NCBI GenBank assembly: GCA_009777475.1
Contig: WRLU01000010.1
Location: forward strand, 1 to 64,000
DNA length: 64,000 bases
Origin: Oscillospiraceae bacterium
GTDB taxonomy: Bacteria > Bacillota > Clostridia > Oscillospirales > UBA929
Direction of reading: 5' to 3'
Shown: piece by piece, positions 63,984-64,000 of the stretch
Layout: the number at the start of each line of letters is the position of its first letter
How positions within the stretch are numbered: the stretch's first letter is position 1
Made by a program: the position numbers and the translations under genes
Notes under the pieces: generated by a model
What the model was told of the DNA's origin: nothing
The model's input: only the letters and a program-made list of their open reading frames with translations
Databases searched by the model: none

Positions 63984-64000
63984 GTGAGTTTTCATAACGG
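63984..64000 (+). CDS. Possible start of another gene (partial)
   Basis: GGGAGG 7 bases before a GTG at 63984 marks a possible start that leaves the window after five codons. It is placed in the same direction as the subtilase and is likely co-transcribed. No product can be named. Confidence 0.35.

Overview
The window looks like a chromosomal segment of an endospore-forming, Gram-positive Clostridia member (probably Eubacteriales/Oscillospirales-like). Evidence: spore genes (cotJC, gerAB/gerAC, sigG, a BofC-C-like protein, a CwlD-type amidase), the Firmicute gene orders dgt-dnaG-rpoD and carD-ispD-ispF, a DUF4830 protein, a zf-trcl zinc-ribbon protein, GTP-type PEP carboxykinase, strong AGGAGG-type ribosome binding sites, and frequent GTG/TTG starts. 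Species cannot be named from the sequence alone.

Layout. 1-13.4 kb is a decayed accessory island. It holds a cotJC fragment cut by a large serine recombinase, phage head-protein debris, two orphan Rhs C-terminal tips with candidate immunity genes, a type I toxin-antitoxin locus, a broken LytTR regulator, structured non-coding DNA, and an excisionase/tyrosine integrase pair ending at the 3' end of tRNA-Arg(CCG). 13.8-24.4 kb is housekeeping: an alcohol dehydrogenase, dgt, dnaG, rpoD, uppP, a gerAB/gerAC pair, a 5'-truncated sigG, then carD-ispD-ispF. 24.4-27.9 kb has two half-size TauE proteins, a second serine recombinase with a coupled small ORF, a BofC-like protein and DUF4830. 27.9-32.9 kb is an SsuABC-like ABC transporter plus two convergent cysteine synthases. 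33.2-41.7 kb has pckG, a secreted leucine-rich-repeat protein, and the ilvB-ilvN-ilvC-ilvD operon with a short Ile-rich leader peptide. 41.8-48.2 kb has a zinc-ribbon protein, a two-component system, a lipoprotein, CwlD, a flavoprotein and a beta-CASP nuclease. 48.3-51.3 kb is a compact restriction-modification operon. 51.4-64 kb is dominated by large secreted proteins.

The most interesting signal is a shared C-terminal module of about 290-310 residues on four otherwise unrelated secreted proteins (35.2, 51.4, 57.2 and 61.2 kb; called CTM here). The N-terminal parts are leucine-rich repeats, two GLUG-like repeat regions and a subtilase. The module carries recurring landmarks: KW, KRP...NY, W.L, FGRFY, YF.R, YTPASK.KK, and a terminal W.GAT.K.P.S motif. 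It is probably a surface-attachment, export-targeting or binding domain. In the LRR protein the last motif has been split off by a one-base deletion.

Start codons were chosen by Shine-Dalgarno spacing where alternatives existed. No sequence search was run; all family assignments rest on recognised motifs.
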